Shown here: positions 18,012 to 27,982 of the stretch, piece after piece
Layout: each line of letters opens with the position of its first letter
Position numbering within the stretch: the stretch's first letter is position 1
NCBI RefSeq assembly: GCF_014200495.1
Contig: NZ_JACHBY010000007.1
Coordinates: 62,001 to 126,000, forward strand
Origin: Mucilaginibacter geliditolerans
Lineage (GTDB): Bacteria; Bacteroidota; Bacteroidia; Sphingobacteriales; Sphingobacteriaceae
Reading direction: 5' to 3'
Length of the DNA stretch: 64,000 nucleotides
Made by a program: the position numbers and the translations under genes
Notes under the pieces: generated by a model
What the model saw: only the letters and a program-made list of their open reading frames with translations
Told to the model about the DNA's origin: nothing
Database searches by the model: none

Positions 18012-19706
18012 ATGATAGCCGATCCCAAAATACTTATTCTTGAAGATAACCAAAGTGACGCGGACCTGCTTCGCCGTGAGTTAAAGAAATCAGGTCTGAA
18101 CTTTACTTCCGAAGTTGTGCAGACGCGTGTAGGATTTGAATATGCCCTGCAAAATTTCAAACCTGATATTATTTTATCCGATTATTCATTGCCATCCTTT
18201 GATGCTGTTACCGCCTTTCAGATCAAACAAATTAATTACCCGCAAATACCCTTCATCATTGTTTCCGGCATTATCGGCGAGGAAAATGCCGTTGATCTGA
18301 TTAAGGATGGTGTTACAGATTATGCCTCCAAAGGCAAACTATTCTCACTGTCGAACAAGATCAACCGGGCGCTTAATGACACGGAAGTTAGAAAAGAGAA
18401 GACCCTGACCGATGAGAAGTTAAAAGTACAAACGGCAGAGCTGATCCTGGCCAACCAGGAGCTTACCTTTCAAAACGAAGAAAAGGAAAACCGTGCACAG
18501 GACCTTATTATCCTGTCGGCTAATTTACATTCACAAAAGGAGGAGTTACACCGCGCAAACGGGCTGCTACTTATAGAAGAGGAAAAAGTAAAAACCATTA
18601 ATGGTGAGTTATTGCAATTAAACCAGGAACTGGAGGACCGGGTAAGCCGGCGTACAATAGCTTTAACAGAAAGTGAACATCGCTTCCGCAACATGATGGA
18701 AACTATTCCGCAAATTGCCTGGACAAATACCGCGGATGGTGAATTTATTTTCTATAACCAACGCTGGTATGATTATACGGGATTAGGCCAGCAGCAGACA
18801 AATGCGGCCGGATTAAAATCAGTCATCCACCCGGATGACCTGAAAAAGAGCGTGGCTCACTTTGGGATGATCAGACAAGCGGGTGATGGAGGCGAATTTC
18901 AGCTTCGTGGTAAAAGAGAAGATGGTCGGTACCGCTGGCATTTGGTGCGTTTAATGCCGATAAAGGATGAAAAAGACCAAATACAGCTATGGGTAGGCAC
19001 AGCCACCGACATTGAAGAACTACGGCTGTTGCAGCAGCAAAAAGATGATTTTATCAGTATTGCCAGTCATGAGCTTAAAACACCCATCACCAGCCTGAAA
19101 GCATCTTTACAATTGCTGAACCGGATGAAGGAGAGTCCTTCCGCCCGGATGTCGCCACTAATTGTTCAGGCTAATAAAAGTCTGGATAAAGTAAATGTAT
19201 TGATTGAGGACCTTTTAAATGCCAGCAAGGCTAATGATGGGCAGCTCCACATGAACCCCAAAAACTTCATCCTTTCAAAAGTAATTATTGAATGTTGCCA
19301 ATATATACATACCGAGGGTGTTTATACTATTAAAATTGAAGGCGATATGACGGTTGAAGTTTATGCAGATACTTCACGTATTGATCAAATTGTCATCAAC
19401 TTTATTACCAACGCTATCAAGTACGCTCCTGACTCCAAAGAGATCATTGTTTATATTGAACGGATAAACGGCATGGCCAAAGTATCGGTCAGTGATCAGG
19501 GGCCTGGCATTCCACCCGAAAAGCTGCGGTTTCTGTTTGATCGTTACTACCGTGTGGATAATAGCGGCAGTCAATATACCGGGATGGGGCTGGGGCTCTA
19601 TATTTGCGCGGAAATCATCAAAATGCACAACGGCCAGATCGGCGTTGAAAGCGAGATTGGAAAAGGTACCACCTTTTGGTTCACTTTGCCTGTTGCCTTT
19701 TCATGA
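18012..19706 (+). CDS. REC-PAS-histidine kinase
   Basis: A 564-residue cytosolic signalling protein. Residues 5-120 are a receiver domain with acceptor Asp57 (IILSDYSLP) and Lys107. A coiled-coil linker at about 130-215 includes one copy of the same unit found in the upstream kinase (ELILANQELTFQNEEKENRA). A PAS domain follows at about 218-335 (RFRNMMETIPQIAWTNTADG), then HisKA with His353 in IASHELKTP, and HATPase blocks NFITNAIKYA, DQGPGIP and GMGLGLYIC. The receiver-first order suggests that phosphorylation by another kinase gates its activity. With the two preceding genes it forms a likely phosphorelay. Confidence 0.93.
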   Translation: MIADPKILILEDNQSDADLLRRELKKSGLNFTSEVVQTRVGFEYALQNFKPDIILSDYSLPSFDAVTAFQIKQINYPQIPFIIVSGIIGEENAVDLIKDGVTDYASKGKLFSLSNKINRALNDTEVRKEKTLTDEKLKVQTAELILANQELTFQNEEKENRAQDLIILSANLHSQKEELHRANGLLLIEEEKVKTINGELLQLNQELEDRVSRRTIALTESEHRFRNMMETIPQIAWTNTADGEFIFYNQRWYDYTGLGQQQTNAAGLKSVIHPDDLKKSVAHFGMIRQAGDGGEFQLRGKREDGRYRWHLVRLMPIKDEKDQIQLWVGTATDIEELRLLQQQKDDFISIASHELKTPITSLKASLQLLNRMKESPSARMSPLIVQANKSLDKVNVLIEDLLNASKANDGQLHMNPKNFILSKVIIECCQYIHTEGVYTIKIEGDMTVEVYADTSRIDQIVINFITNAIKYAPDSKEIIVYIERINGMAKVSVSDQGPGIPPEKLRFLFDRYYRVDNSGSQYTGMGLGLYICAEIIKMHNGQIGVESEIGKGTTFWFTLPVAFS

Positions 19707-19936
19707 GTTTTATTTCAGCTGTAATAATTTAGCTTCCTGATATCTTGATAAATTAGCCTAACCGATCATTAACCCAGGTCACCTGATCTTTCAGTAATAA
19801 TGAATGGAATAGCGTTCTAATGCGCGGAGTAGCCAAAACCAGCCAGAAAATTAATTAAATTTTATAAATGTTTAAATGCTTGTTTAGCAGGTGTGTAATA
19901 AAAGCTTTACACATTTTACGATGTGTTGCATAAACC

Positions 19937-19963
19937 TTGTATGCCGCACATGGTCTAAATTTG
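19937..19963 (+). promoter_or_regulatory. Bacteroidota-type promoter for the NRPS gene
   Basis: TTG at 19937-19939, a 16-base spacer, and TAAATTTG at 19956-19963 match the Bacteroidota consensus TTG/TTTG ... TAnnTTTG. Transcription would begin near 19970, just before the ATG at 19982. This argues that the more upstream TTG (19937) is a promoter element and not the start codon. Confidence 0.55.
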
Positions 19964-19981
19964 GAAAGAACCCTGCCAGCT

Positions 19982-22900
19982 ATGAGTAATTTAAGTGTTG
20001 CCTTTGGATCACACAGACCTGATCTGATAAGTAACGAAACACTTGTTGATATATTTAAAAATTCAGTGAAGCATTTTGCCGGTAACACTGCACTTATTTT
20101 TCACGACAGGCAGCTAACCTATGCTGAGCTCGATAAATGGAGCGATGCCATCGCCATGCACCTGATTAATAACGGCATTACCCGCAAAAGCACAGTTGGC
20201 ATTTGGTGGCCCAGGGGGCTTGAATTACATGCTGCTATCCTGGGTATTATAAAGTCGGGCGCTGCATACGTACCGGTGGACCGCGAAACACCTGCTGAGC
20301 GGCTTGAAATGATTCTTACAGAGATAGGCGCCTCGGCATGTTTCAGCATGGAAGCTTTGAATGTAGCATGCCCTGTTTTGCAAATTCCTACGTATGAGGA
20401 AACAACCGCTATACTATCTTCAGTACCAAATATTGAGCTGACACCTCCTGAACCGGAGGATATGGCCTACATTTTATACACTTCGGGCAGCACGGGTAAA
20501 CCTAAGGGTATACCTATCGGCCACAAACAAATATGCCACCTGGTAAGGGCAGAGCAGGATATATTCAATATCACTTCAACCGACAAAGTTTACCAGGGAT
20601 TTTCCGTATCGTTTGATATGTGGTGCGAAGAAACCTGGCTAAGTTATTTTGCCGGGGCCACGCTATGGGTAGCAGACAATACTACTTCAAAATCCATTGA
20701 CGAGCTTAGCTTGGTTTTGCAAAAGGAAAATATAACCATTTTACATGCTGTGCCCAGTTTATTGGCAGTTATGCATAATGAAGTTCCATCGTTAAGGCTT
20801 ATAAATGCCGGCGGCGAGGCTTGTACGCCGCAGGTGCTGGCCAAATGGGCAGGCAATGGCTTAGCATTCTATAACAGCTACGGCCCAACAGAAACTACTG
20901 TTACAGCTACCATAGCAAAGCTGACGGCAGGGGACGATATTGTGATCGGCCATCCGCTGCCGAATTATAACCTTGCGGTGATAGATGCCGATATGAACCT
21001 GATGCCGCTTGGTGAACCCGGCGAACTGGTCATCACCGGACCAGGTGTTTCGGAAGGCTATATCGGGTTACCCGAACTTACCAGGCAAAAATTTATACCA
21101 AAACCTGTTTCGTTATCCGTTTTGCCCGGCGATACGGTGTATCGTACCGGGGATGCTGCTATCATGCTAAAAAACAAAGCGGTGAAACTACAAGGCAGGA
21201 TGGATGACCAGGTGAAACTGCGGGGTTACCGTATTGAGTTGGGCGAAATAGAAAGCAGGATGAACACGCTTGCGGGAGTGAGCGCTGCAGCGGTAGGCAT
21301 AAAAAAAGACAGTCACGACCGGGATCACCTTGTTGGCTATGTGATGATGGAGGATTCAGTCTGTATTGATGATAAGCTGCTTAGGATGGAACTTTCTAAA
21401 ACACTGCCTGCATATATGATACCGGGCAATATTGTTTCCCTGCGCGAAATGCCCCGCCTGCCAAGCGGTAAAATAGACCGCAAGGCTTTACCTGTGCCCG
21501 ATGAGCTTGAAAATGAGTTGGAAGATATTGTTATTGACGCGGATGCGCCGGTAGGTGATAAGGTAATAGCTGTTTTGCACAATGTGTTCCCCGGCCGCGA
21601 TATTGATCCTTCAGTGGATTTTTTTGATGATCTCGGCGGTCATTCATTGTTAGCTGCCGCATTTGTTTCGCAGTTAAGGCGTGAGGCCGGATTACCGTAT
21701 GTAGCATTAAAAGATGTTTATCTTCATCGCCCCATAAGCAACCTTATGGCTCACTGGGAAGAAGCGCAGCAGGCACAGCAACCATCAAAACAACGCATCT
21801 TTAATAAAGTGCCTCCATTACGTTACCTCTTGTGCTGGGCTGCACAATCTGTTTCGTTATTGGCTATATACGGACTGCTTGCGTTCCAGATATTTATTCC
21901 CTACCTGGGCTATTATTATGTTAATGAGGAAACCGGCAGCCTTGGCTATTCCATTGTTACTTCTTTGATGCTTTTCGCGCTGATACCACCCTTGTTTACA
22001 CTTGTATGTATTGCCGGCAAATGGCTATTGATAGGCAAAATGAAAGAAGGTGATTACCCGTTATGGGGGAGTTATTATTTTAGGTGGTGGCTTGTAAAGA
22101 GCATACAGCGCCTCTTGCCCGCACAGTTTCTAAGTGGTTCGCCTTTATATCCCATCTATCTTCGTTGGTTGGGAATGAAAATAGCACCCGATGCGCAGAT
22201 AAGCAGTTTTGAGTTTGGAGCCGAGGACCTCATTACCATTGGCAGCGACGCCAGTCTGAGCTCAAAAACGCATTTAAATAACGCCTTTGTAGAAGATGGT
22301 ATGCTTAAACTGCGCAAAATAACCATTGGCGACCATGCCTATATTGGCAGCAGTTCAATAGTATCGGGCGATAGTACGATAGCAGATTGGGGCGAACTAC
22401 AGGACCTGAGCTGTTTGCAGGCCGGTAAAACCATAGGAGAAGCCGAAGTCTGGCGTGGGAGTCCCGCTCAGTTGAAAGAAAAGAAAAAGATAGAAGACCT
22501 GCCGCAACCTTTAGTGGTATCACGCAAAGATCGAATAAAGTATAATACCTTGTTCATGATTTGCATACAGGCATTCCCGCTCATTATCCTTTTACCCTTG
22601 CTGCCAACCATCATCACTATAAACAAGCTGGATGATGCCGCATCTGACTATAATTTTAATTACATGGTGACTGCGCCATTGCTGGCCCTACTGTATATAC
22701 TGTTATTTGCCGCAGAAACAATTATCATTACCCGCATATTGCAGCATGATCTGAAACCTGGCAAATATCCCATATACAGCATGGCGTATGTGCGCAAATG
22801 GTTTGCTGACCAGGTGCTTTCCATCAACCTGGTTGTTTTGCATCCTATTTATGCTACGGTGTTCATTTCCGGTTTTTTCCGCGCGCTTGGTGCAAAAGTT

Positions 22901-23932
22901 GGCAAGGGCGCAGAAATATCAACAGCAGGCAGCGTAACGCATCCGCTACTTGAAATTGGCGATGGCGCGTTTGTTGCCGATGCTGTAACGCTTGGTGAGG
23001 CAGATGTACGCGGCCAGCAGCTGATACTTGAAAAAACTATGATAGACGGTAATAGTTTTGTGGGTAACAGCGCGCTTATTCCTCAGGGCTACCACTTACA
23101 AAGCGATATGCTTATCGGGGTACTATCCGTTCCGCCAGATCATGAGCAAACGTCAGAAATTGGTGGTTCAGATTGGTTTGGTTCGCCAGCCATCAGGTTG
23201 CCACGCAGGCAGGAAAGTAATGTTTTTAACGCAGCACTTACCACTAAGCCAAAATTTGCCCGTAGACTGGCTCGTGGCACGGTAGAGTTTATCCGCACTA
23301 TTTTACCTGAAAGCGCTATTATCTGCTCATCCATCCTGTTTATTGCCTATGGGCATGATCTTATTACGCAGGAACCTTTGTGGAAGATCATTTTGCTCTT
23401 TCCATTCTATTACCTGTTTTATATGGGCTTGCCGGCATTTTTATTAACGGTATTGCTCAAATGGATTTTTGTAGGCAAATACAAAACCCTGCAAAAACCT
23501 ATGTGGACCTGGACAGTATGGCGCAGCGAGGCCATCACATCCACTTATGAGGCGCTATCAGTACCATTCCTGTTGTTTTACATGCAAGGGACTCCGTGGC
23601 TGCCCTTATTGCTCAGGCTGCTGGGGGTAAAAACCGGCAAACGTGTATGGATGAACACAACTGATATTACTGAATTCGACATGGTTTCCATCGGTGATGA
23701 TGCTGCCCTGAATACCGACTGTGGCCCGCAAACACATTTGTTTGAAGACCGCGTGATGAAAGTTGGCCCGGTAAAAATAGGTGCGAGAAGCACCATTGGC
23801 GCGGGAACTATTGTTTTATATGATAGTGAGATCGGCGATGATACCTGCGTAGAGGCACTATCGCTGATCATGAAGGGTGAACGGCTTGCGCCGGGGACTG
23901 ATTGGGCAGGCAGCCCGGTAAAACCGAATTAA
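19982..23932 (+). CDS. Single-module membrane NRPS of Pls/PosA (poly-lysine synthetase) type
   Basis: About 1316 residues. The adenylation domain (about 40-510) has A3 LYTSGSTGKPKG, A5 NSYGPTETT and A10 PSGKIDRKALP; a peptidyl carrier domain follows with Ser555 in DLGGHSLLA. No condensation or thioesterase domain is present. Instead, three repeated units each contain a pair of membrane helices and a left-handed-beta-helix-like domain (GDHAYIGSSSIVSG, EIGDGAFVADAV, KIGARSTIGAGTIV). This is the architecture of epsilon-poly-L-lysine synthetase and related homopolymer synthetases. My by-eye specificity code is D-M-E-H-I-A-S-V-T-K; the acidic third position would suit a basic amino acid. The start at 19982 is favoured by the promoter immediately upstream. 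A phosphopantetheinyl transferase gene follows by 36 bp. The product is unknown. Confidence 0.92.
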   Translation: MSNLSVAFGSHRPDLISNETLVDIFKNSVKHFAGNTALIFHDRQLTYAELDKWSDAIAMHLINNGITRKSTVGIWWPRGLELHAAILGIIKSGAAYVPVDRETPAERLEMILTEIGASACFSMEALNVACPVLQIPTYEETTAILSSVPNIELTPPEPEDMAYILYTSGSTGKPKGIPIGHKQICHLVRAEQDIFNITSTDKVYQGFSVSFDMWCEETWLSYFAGATLWVADNTTSKSIDELSLVLQKENITILHAVPSLLAVMHNEVPSLRLINAGGEACTPQVLAKWAGNGLAFYNSYGPTETTVTATIAKLTAGDDIVIGHPLPNYNLAVIDADMNLMPLGEPGELVITGPGVSEGYIGLPELTRQKFIPKPVSLSVLPGDTVYRTGDAAIMLKNKAVKLQGRMDDQVKLRGYRIELGEIESRMNTLAGVSAAAVGIKKDSHDRDHLVGYVMMEDSVCIDDKLLRMELSKTLPAYMIPGNIVSLREMPRLPSGKIDRKALPVPDELENELEDIVIDADAPVGDKVIAVLHNVFPGRDIDPSVDFFDDLGGHSLLAAAFVSQLRREAGLPYVALKDVYLHRPISNLMAHWEEAQQAQQPSKQRIFNKVPPLRYLLCWAAQSVSLLAIYGLLAFQIFIPYLGYYYVNEETGSLGYSIVTSLMLFALIPPLFTLVCIAGKWLLIGKMKEGDYPLWGSYYFRWWLVKSIQRLLPAQFLSGSPLYPIYLRWLGMKIAPDAQISSFEFGAEDLITIGSDASLSSKTHLNNAFVEDGMLKLRKITIGDHAYIGSSSIVSGDSTIADWGELQDLSCLQAGKTIGEAEVWRGSPAQLKEKKKIEDLPQPLVVSRKDRIKYNTLFMICIQAFPLIILLPLLPTIITINKLDDAASDYNFNYMVTAPLLALLYILLFAAETIIITRILQHDLKPGKYPIYSMAYVRKWFADQVLSINLVVLHPIYATVFISGFFRALGAKVGKGAEISTAGSVTHPLLEIGDGAFVADAVTLGEADVRGQQLILEKTMIDGNSFVGNSALIPQGYHLQSDMLIGVLSVPPDHEQTSEIGGSDWFGSPAIRLPRRQESNVFNAALTTKPKFARRLARGTVEFIRTILPESAIICSSILFIAYGHDLITQEPLWKIILLFPFYYLFYMGLPAFLLTVLLKWIFVGKYKTLQKPMWTWTVWRSEAITSTYEALSVPFLLFYMQGTPWLPLLLRLLGVKTGKRVWMNTTDITEFDMVSIGDDAALNTDCGPQTHLFEDRVMKVGPVKIGARSTIGAGTIVLYDSEIGDDTCVEALSLIMKGERLAPGTDWAGSPVKPN

Positions 23933-23968
23933 AATCCTTCGGGAATTATTATTGCTAGAAATTGCTAA

Positions 23969-24610
23969 ATGACAAGGATTTTTTATACTGACATTCCATT
24001 TCCCCGAAACGAAACCGGGTTTAATACTTATTTAGATAAATTACCCCAATCGCTAAAAAATAAAGTATTAAAATTCAGGCGGTGGCAGGATGCATATGCG
24101 AGCCTGTTTGGCAAACTTCTTTTAAAAACTGCACTTCTAGATTGCGGCTTCAGTTCTTTTACCTTTGATGATCTGCAGTATACTTCATTTAATCGGCCAT
24201 TCATCGAAGGTAGTATTGATTTTAACCTTTCGCATTCAGATGCTTTTATCGTATGCGCATTAAGTAATGAAGGTAAGGTTGGGGTTGATATAGAGGAGGT
24301 TAAATCAATAAATTTAGAACATTTTGAAAGCCAGTTTACCATTAATGAGTGGCTGAATATTACCGGCGCTATTGATCCCTATAGAGAATTTTATAATTGT
24401 TGGACTAAAAAGGAAGCGATACTGAAGGCTTCAGGCGAGGGCTTAAATATACCTTTAGAACAAGTGCAGCTTTTCGATGATTACGGGGTGTTAAATAAAA
24501 ACAAATGGTATATTAAGGAATATCATCTTGCAAATAATTATTCAGTTCATTTGGCAAGTGAGACAATTATCAATCCAGAAATGGTTCCTGAAAGAATCGA
24601 TTTCCCTTAG
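23969..24610 (+). CDS. Sfp-type 4'-phosphopantetheinyl transferase
   Basis: A 213-residue enzyme that would attach the phosphopantetheine arm from coenzyme A to carrier-domain serine residues. Conserved blocks are NLSHSD (residues 86-91), VGVDIEEV with magnesium ligands Asp107 and Glu109, and FYNCWTKKEAILKASG with Trp145 and the K-E-A triad. It begins 36 bp after the Pls-like NRPS stop on the same strand, so its natural target is probably Ser555 of that protein. Length and motif spacing are normal for the family. Confidence 0.93.
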   Translation: MTRIFYTDIPFPRNETGFNTYLDKLPQSLKNKVLKFRRWQDAYASLFGKLLLKTALLDCGFSSFTFDDLQYTSFNRPFIEGSIDFNLSHSDAFIVCALSNEGKVGVDIEEVKSINLEHFESQFTINEWLNITGAIDPYREFYNCWTKKEAILKASGEGLNIPLEQVQLFDDYGVLNKNKWYIKEYHLANNYSVHLASETIINPEMVPERIDFP

Positions 24611-24815
24611 ACCAAACTTCAAATTTCGATATAAACAGACCTGCATGCATAGTCTCCAATTTGGAAACTGCGGATAGTGGGAATCTGCTAAATAGGTCGA
24701 AGAAATGGCCGATTGTTATTTTTTGGTCATTATCAGCAAACATTGTGATTTTCTATTTGTTATTTGAATAGCTATTAACTATTTTTAAGGATTCACCACG
24801 CTAAATTTTGAACTT

Positions 24816-25094
24816 ATGGAAACAGCCCCACGCCCTTCCTTGCTCGATACTATCCTGGTAAGGCTTAGCCCTGCGGATATAGCGCATACTGATAATCGCC
24901 GGTTGATCGCTGAGCGCATTGAATCTCTTTTGCGACAGAATGGTTGGACGCGTCAACATTTCAAAGGGCTTATGCGCAGGGAGATCCTGCCGCTCAGGGC
25001 TTGGCTGGGTCATACCTACAACTTGACGCTGGATGGGCTGCACGAACTTTGCGCGCTGCTACACATCTCATTAGGCGACCTGGTGGCTGAATAA
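24816..25094 (+). CDS. Small helix-turn-helix-like (XRE-like) protein
   Basis: A 92-residue basic, helical protein. The last 60 residues resemble a diverged Cro/C1-type helix-turn-helix: IESLLRQNGWTRQHFKGLM, then LRAWLGHTYNLTLDGLHELCALLHISLGDLV, where the end matches the usual final XRE helix. It stands alone, 205 bp after the transferase gene and 212 bp before the TPR kinase. A DNA-binding regulator is the likely role; its target is unknown. Confidence 0.72.
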   Translation: METAPRPSLLDTILVRLSPADIAHTDNRRLIAERIESLLRQNGWTRQHFKGLMRREILPLRAWLGHTYNLTLDGLHELCALLHISLGDLVAE

Positions 25095-25306
25095 TCCGGC
25101 ACCGGATAATTACTTACTAATACTGAAGTACATAAATACTGTTGAAAGACGGGATTGCTTTGTATTGCCTTAACTTTCGCACCCGGTATTTTGTTTAACT
25201 ACAACACCCATTACTTAATAATTATTTTTTGTCCTGATATTAACCGTATTCCATTTGCTTATATCATTTAGTATGAGTAATATGTGCTTGCATAAGTGGT
25301 ACAGTT

Positions 25307-27163
25307 ATGAGGTGCAAAGCAGTTCTTGTTGTAATATTTATTATGATTACGCTGGCAAGCTATGCCCAATCAGATGAGGTTGCGAACATCCGGCGATCAC
25401 TTAATCATATCAGCGACAGCTCTCGTTATGTTGATGCCCTCAACAGGATGGCAATGCTGCTCTATGAAAAAAACATCGATAGTACATTTGTATACACAGC
25501 CAAAGCCCGCCAGATAGCTAACCGCCTGGATTATGCTAAAGGCAAAGCAGATGCCATAAACAACCTTGGCGTGGTATTCGATATTAAAGGGAATGTGCAG
25601 CTTGCCCTGCGCTACTATGACGAAGCTTTCAGCAATTATACACAACTGCACGATTCGGTTAACGTGGTACAATCCTTAATGAACATTGCCATGGTGTATA
25701 AGGAAATAGGGAAGGATCAGCGGGCTATACAGCAATTTAATGAAGCGTTGAGCTTAGGCCGTAAGTTAAGGCAGGACTCTATCATGTCGCTTACCATCTA
25801 TAATTATCTGCTGGAATATCCCGCCAAGTTTAACCGTGATTCAATGAGTTATTATATTGCCCGGGCAAGAAGTATAGCTGCAAAATATCACGATCAACGA
25901 ACCTTAATTGCAATTGATCAACTTGTTGCTGACGATATGATCAGCCATGGTATGCGCGAAAAGGGCCTGGCTTTGCTTGACAGTACTGTTTCAGCGGCCA
26001 TCAGACATAATCTGTATTATGTGAGCATGGATATGATGATAGATATGGGCGATCAGCTGGCAACAAGTGATCCTGTAAAAGCAGCCGGGTATTACCAGCG
26101 CGGACTGGCTGTAGCAGGCGAAAATGGTTACCTCATCTACAGCCAGATGATGGCCCGCAAACTGTTCGATCTTTATACCTTACGCCATGATAGTTTACAA
26201 GCCGCTATTTACAGCAGGCAGTTAGTAGCGCTGAACGATGAGCAGGACAAGTTGAACAATGCATCGAGCATTGATTATCTGGATTATGCCTATAAAGACC
26301 AGCAGATCAAATCGCTCTCCGTAAGGACAAAGTACCAAACTATATTGCTTATACTGGCAGTAATTGTTTGTTTACTGGCTATAACCATAATTATAGTGAT
26401 AAAGCGTACGCTCGCGCGAACGAGGCTCCTTAACAGGCAGGTGCACGAACAGTATGTGCAAATGAAAGAAACGCTGGATGCGCTGGAACAAAGTCAGGCC
26501 GATAATTCGCGCATGATGAAGATAGTGGCGCACGACCTCCGCAACCCTATCGGGGCCATTACCTCACTTGCTGCACTGATGCTGGATAATGATTCGTACC
26601 CGGAAGAGGACCGGATGATGCTTGAAATGATCAGGACTTCAGGTAATAACTCGCTGGAACTGGTGAGTGATCTTCTACAGGTACATACCCGGGCTGAAGA
26701 GTTAAAAATGGAAATGGTTGATCTTGACCAGATGCTGCACTATTGTGTCGATCTGCTGGAAAATAAAGCCAGTAGCAAAGGGCAGCAGCTCAAGCTGGAT
26801 AGCCTGCCGGTTACCATTGCCGCCAGTCGCGAAAAACTGTGGCGCGTAGTAAGTAACTTAATTGCCAATGCCATTAAATTTAGCCCTACGGGGGCAGCTA
26901 TCAACATCAGCCTTGAATCCGCTGCCGAAAAAGTGGTTATTGCTGTAAAGGATAATGGCATAGGTATCCCCGAGGAAATGGGCAATAAGATATTTGATAT
27001 GTTTACCGACTCCAAACGCCCAGGAACAGCCGGAGAACAACCATTTGGCCTTGGCCTGGCCATCTCCAAACAAATTGTAGAGGCTCATGGTGGCAAAATC
27101 TGGTACGAAAGCCATCCCGGCGATGGAACAACTTTTTATGTGGAGTTGCCAAAGGGGGCTTGA
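25307..27163 (+). CDS. TPR-containing membrane histidine kinase
   Basis: A 618-residue kinase. A signal peptide (about 1-21) is followed by a periplasmic region of TPR repeats (about 40-320; for example KGKADAINNLGVVFDIKG and SLMNIAMVYKEIGKDQRAI). One transmembrane helix lies at about 345-367, then a coiled coil, HisKA with His409 in VAHDLRNPIG, and HATPase blocks NLIANAIKFS, DNGIGIP and FGLGLAISK. This TPR-HK layout is common in Bacteroidota. No response regulator is adjacent, so it is an orphan kinase here. The terminator-like repeat at 27164-27216 follows the stop directly. Confidence 0.92.
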   Translation: MRCKAVLVVIFIMITLASYAQSDEVANIRRSLNHISDSSRYVDALNRMAMLLYEKNIDSTFVYTAKARQIANRLDYAKGKADAINNLGVVFDIKGNVQLALRYYDEAFSNYTQLHDSVNVVQSLMNIAMVYKEIGKDQRAIQQFNEALSLGRKLRQDSIMSLTIYNYLLEYPAKFNRDSMSYYIARARSIAAKYHDQRTLIAIDQLVADDMISHGMREKGLALLDSTVSAAIRHNLYYVSMDMMIDMGDQLATSDPVKAAGYYQRGLAVAGENGYLIYSQMMARKLFDLYTLRHDSLQAAIYSRQLVALNDEQDKLNNASSIDYLDYAYKDQQIKSLSVRTKYQTILLILAVIVCLLAITIIIVIKRTLARTRLLNRQVHEQYVQMKETLDALEQSQADNSRMMKIVAHDLRNPIGAITSLAALMLDNDSYPEEDRMMLEMIRTSGNNSLELVSDLLQVHTRAEELKMEMVDLDQMLHYCVDLLENKASSKGQQLKLDSLPVTIAASREKLWRVVSNLIANAIKFSPTGAAINISLESAAEKVVIAVKDNGIGIPEEMGNKIFDMFTDSKRPGTAGEQPFGLGLAISKQIVEAHGGKIWYESHPGDGTTFYVELPKGA

Positions 27164-27216
27164 TGTAGTTGGCGACTACGGGCATAGTTATCCGAAGTTT
27201 CCTAACTTCGGATAAC
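27164..27216 (+). repeat. Dispersed intergenic repeat E, copy 1, with 13-bp hairpin
   Basis: A small GTAGT-GGCG-ACTAC palindrome is followed by the segment GGGCATAG and then a perfect 13-bp stem (27187-27199 against 27204-27216, loop TCCT). It separates convergent genes and may serve as a bidirectional terminator. An inverted relative lies at 28541-28607 (about 30 of 37 bases match over the core), and a fragment lies near 59091-59105. Confidence 0.75.
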
Positions 27217-27241
27217 GGGGAGATTTTAGAAAATGGTTAAA

Positions 27242-27982
27242 TCAGAATTTTGAAAAAACATTGAGAATCAATATCTCAATATGCGCAGCTACTTTTCGAA
27301 CTCCGATCATTAAAGAATTGGGATGGCCACAAGCATTTCTAAGTTGCAAACATTGCTGAAGTTCTTGTTTAACATTTTTTCCAATTATTGAAATTGATTC
27401 AAGCGTATTCAAAAATTCAACTTCTTTCATTTTTCCCAAATCATCTGCATTTTTTGCAGGCTTCCATTTTGCGTCCCTTCGAATCGATTCAACATTAAAG
27501 GCAGGTAAATGATTATTAATAACTTCATCATAAAGTAATGAAACTGCTCCAATCCATGAAAAAACTACAGCAGCTCTTTTTTGATCTGCTTCTAAACATG
27601 AAATAGCCTCTTCAAGGAAATTTTTTGTGTGAGAATTATTAATTGTGGCTAAATGGACTCGCAAATCAGTTACATCATTTGTTAAATTTGATTTGTGCTT
27701 ATTTAATAAATTTGCTCCTATTATATGGGATTTGCCAGAAATAGTGAGGGTCCAATCGTTTTTTATTAAAATAGCTTTACCTTTTGCTTTTCCTAATGTA
27801 TCTGAAATATTCCATTTATGAATTTCTCTTAAACCATTTATAGATGCGATTTCTTTAATTTTTGAGATAGTTTTAGGGGACTCATTATCCCAGAAAAGAA
27901 TTAAAAGAATTTTATCTAGCCTTGAAAGGTCTGGTTTTGCAAGCAAGGTTTGAAAACTGTCTTTATCTAGATAATATTGCAT
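27242..27982 (-). CDS. HEPN-domain protein with N-terminal winged helix (candidate RNase toxin)
   Basis: A 246-residue protein I cannot assign to a named family. Residues 18-88 read like a winged helix-turn-helix (LDKILLILFWDNESP, then ISDTLGKAKGKAILIKNDW). The C-terminal half is all-helical and ends in the HEPN active-site pattern Arg215-Asn-Ala-Cys-Gly-His220 (R-x4-H), preceded by a typical HEPN helix around AAVVFSWIGAVSLLYDEVI. HEPN domains with this motif are metal-independent RNases in many toxin-antitoxin and abortive-infection systems. Its start overlaps the stop of the upstream winged-helix gene by 20 bp, so the two are translated together. The pair is visibly more AT-rich than its surroundings, suggesting transfer. 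Function is inferred. Confidence 0.75.
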   Translation of the reverse strand: MQYYLDKDSFQTLLAKPDLSRLDKILLILFWDNESPKTISKIKEIASINGLREIHKWNISDTLGKAKGKAILIKNDWTLTISGKSHIIGANLLNKHKSNLTNDVTDLRVHLATINNSHTKNFLEEAISCLEADQKRAAVVFSWIGAVSLLYDEVINNHLPAFNVESIRRDAKWKPAKNADDLGKMKEVEFLNTLESISIIGKNVKQELQQCLQLRNACGHPNSLMIGVRKVAAHIEILILNVFSKF

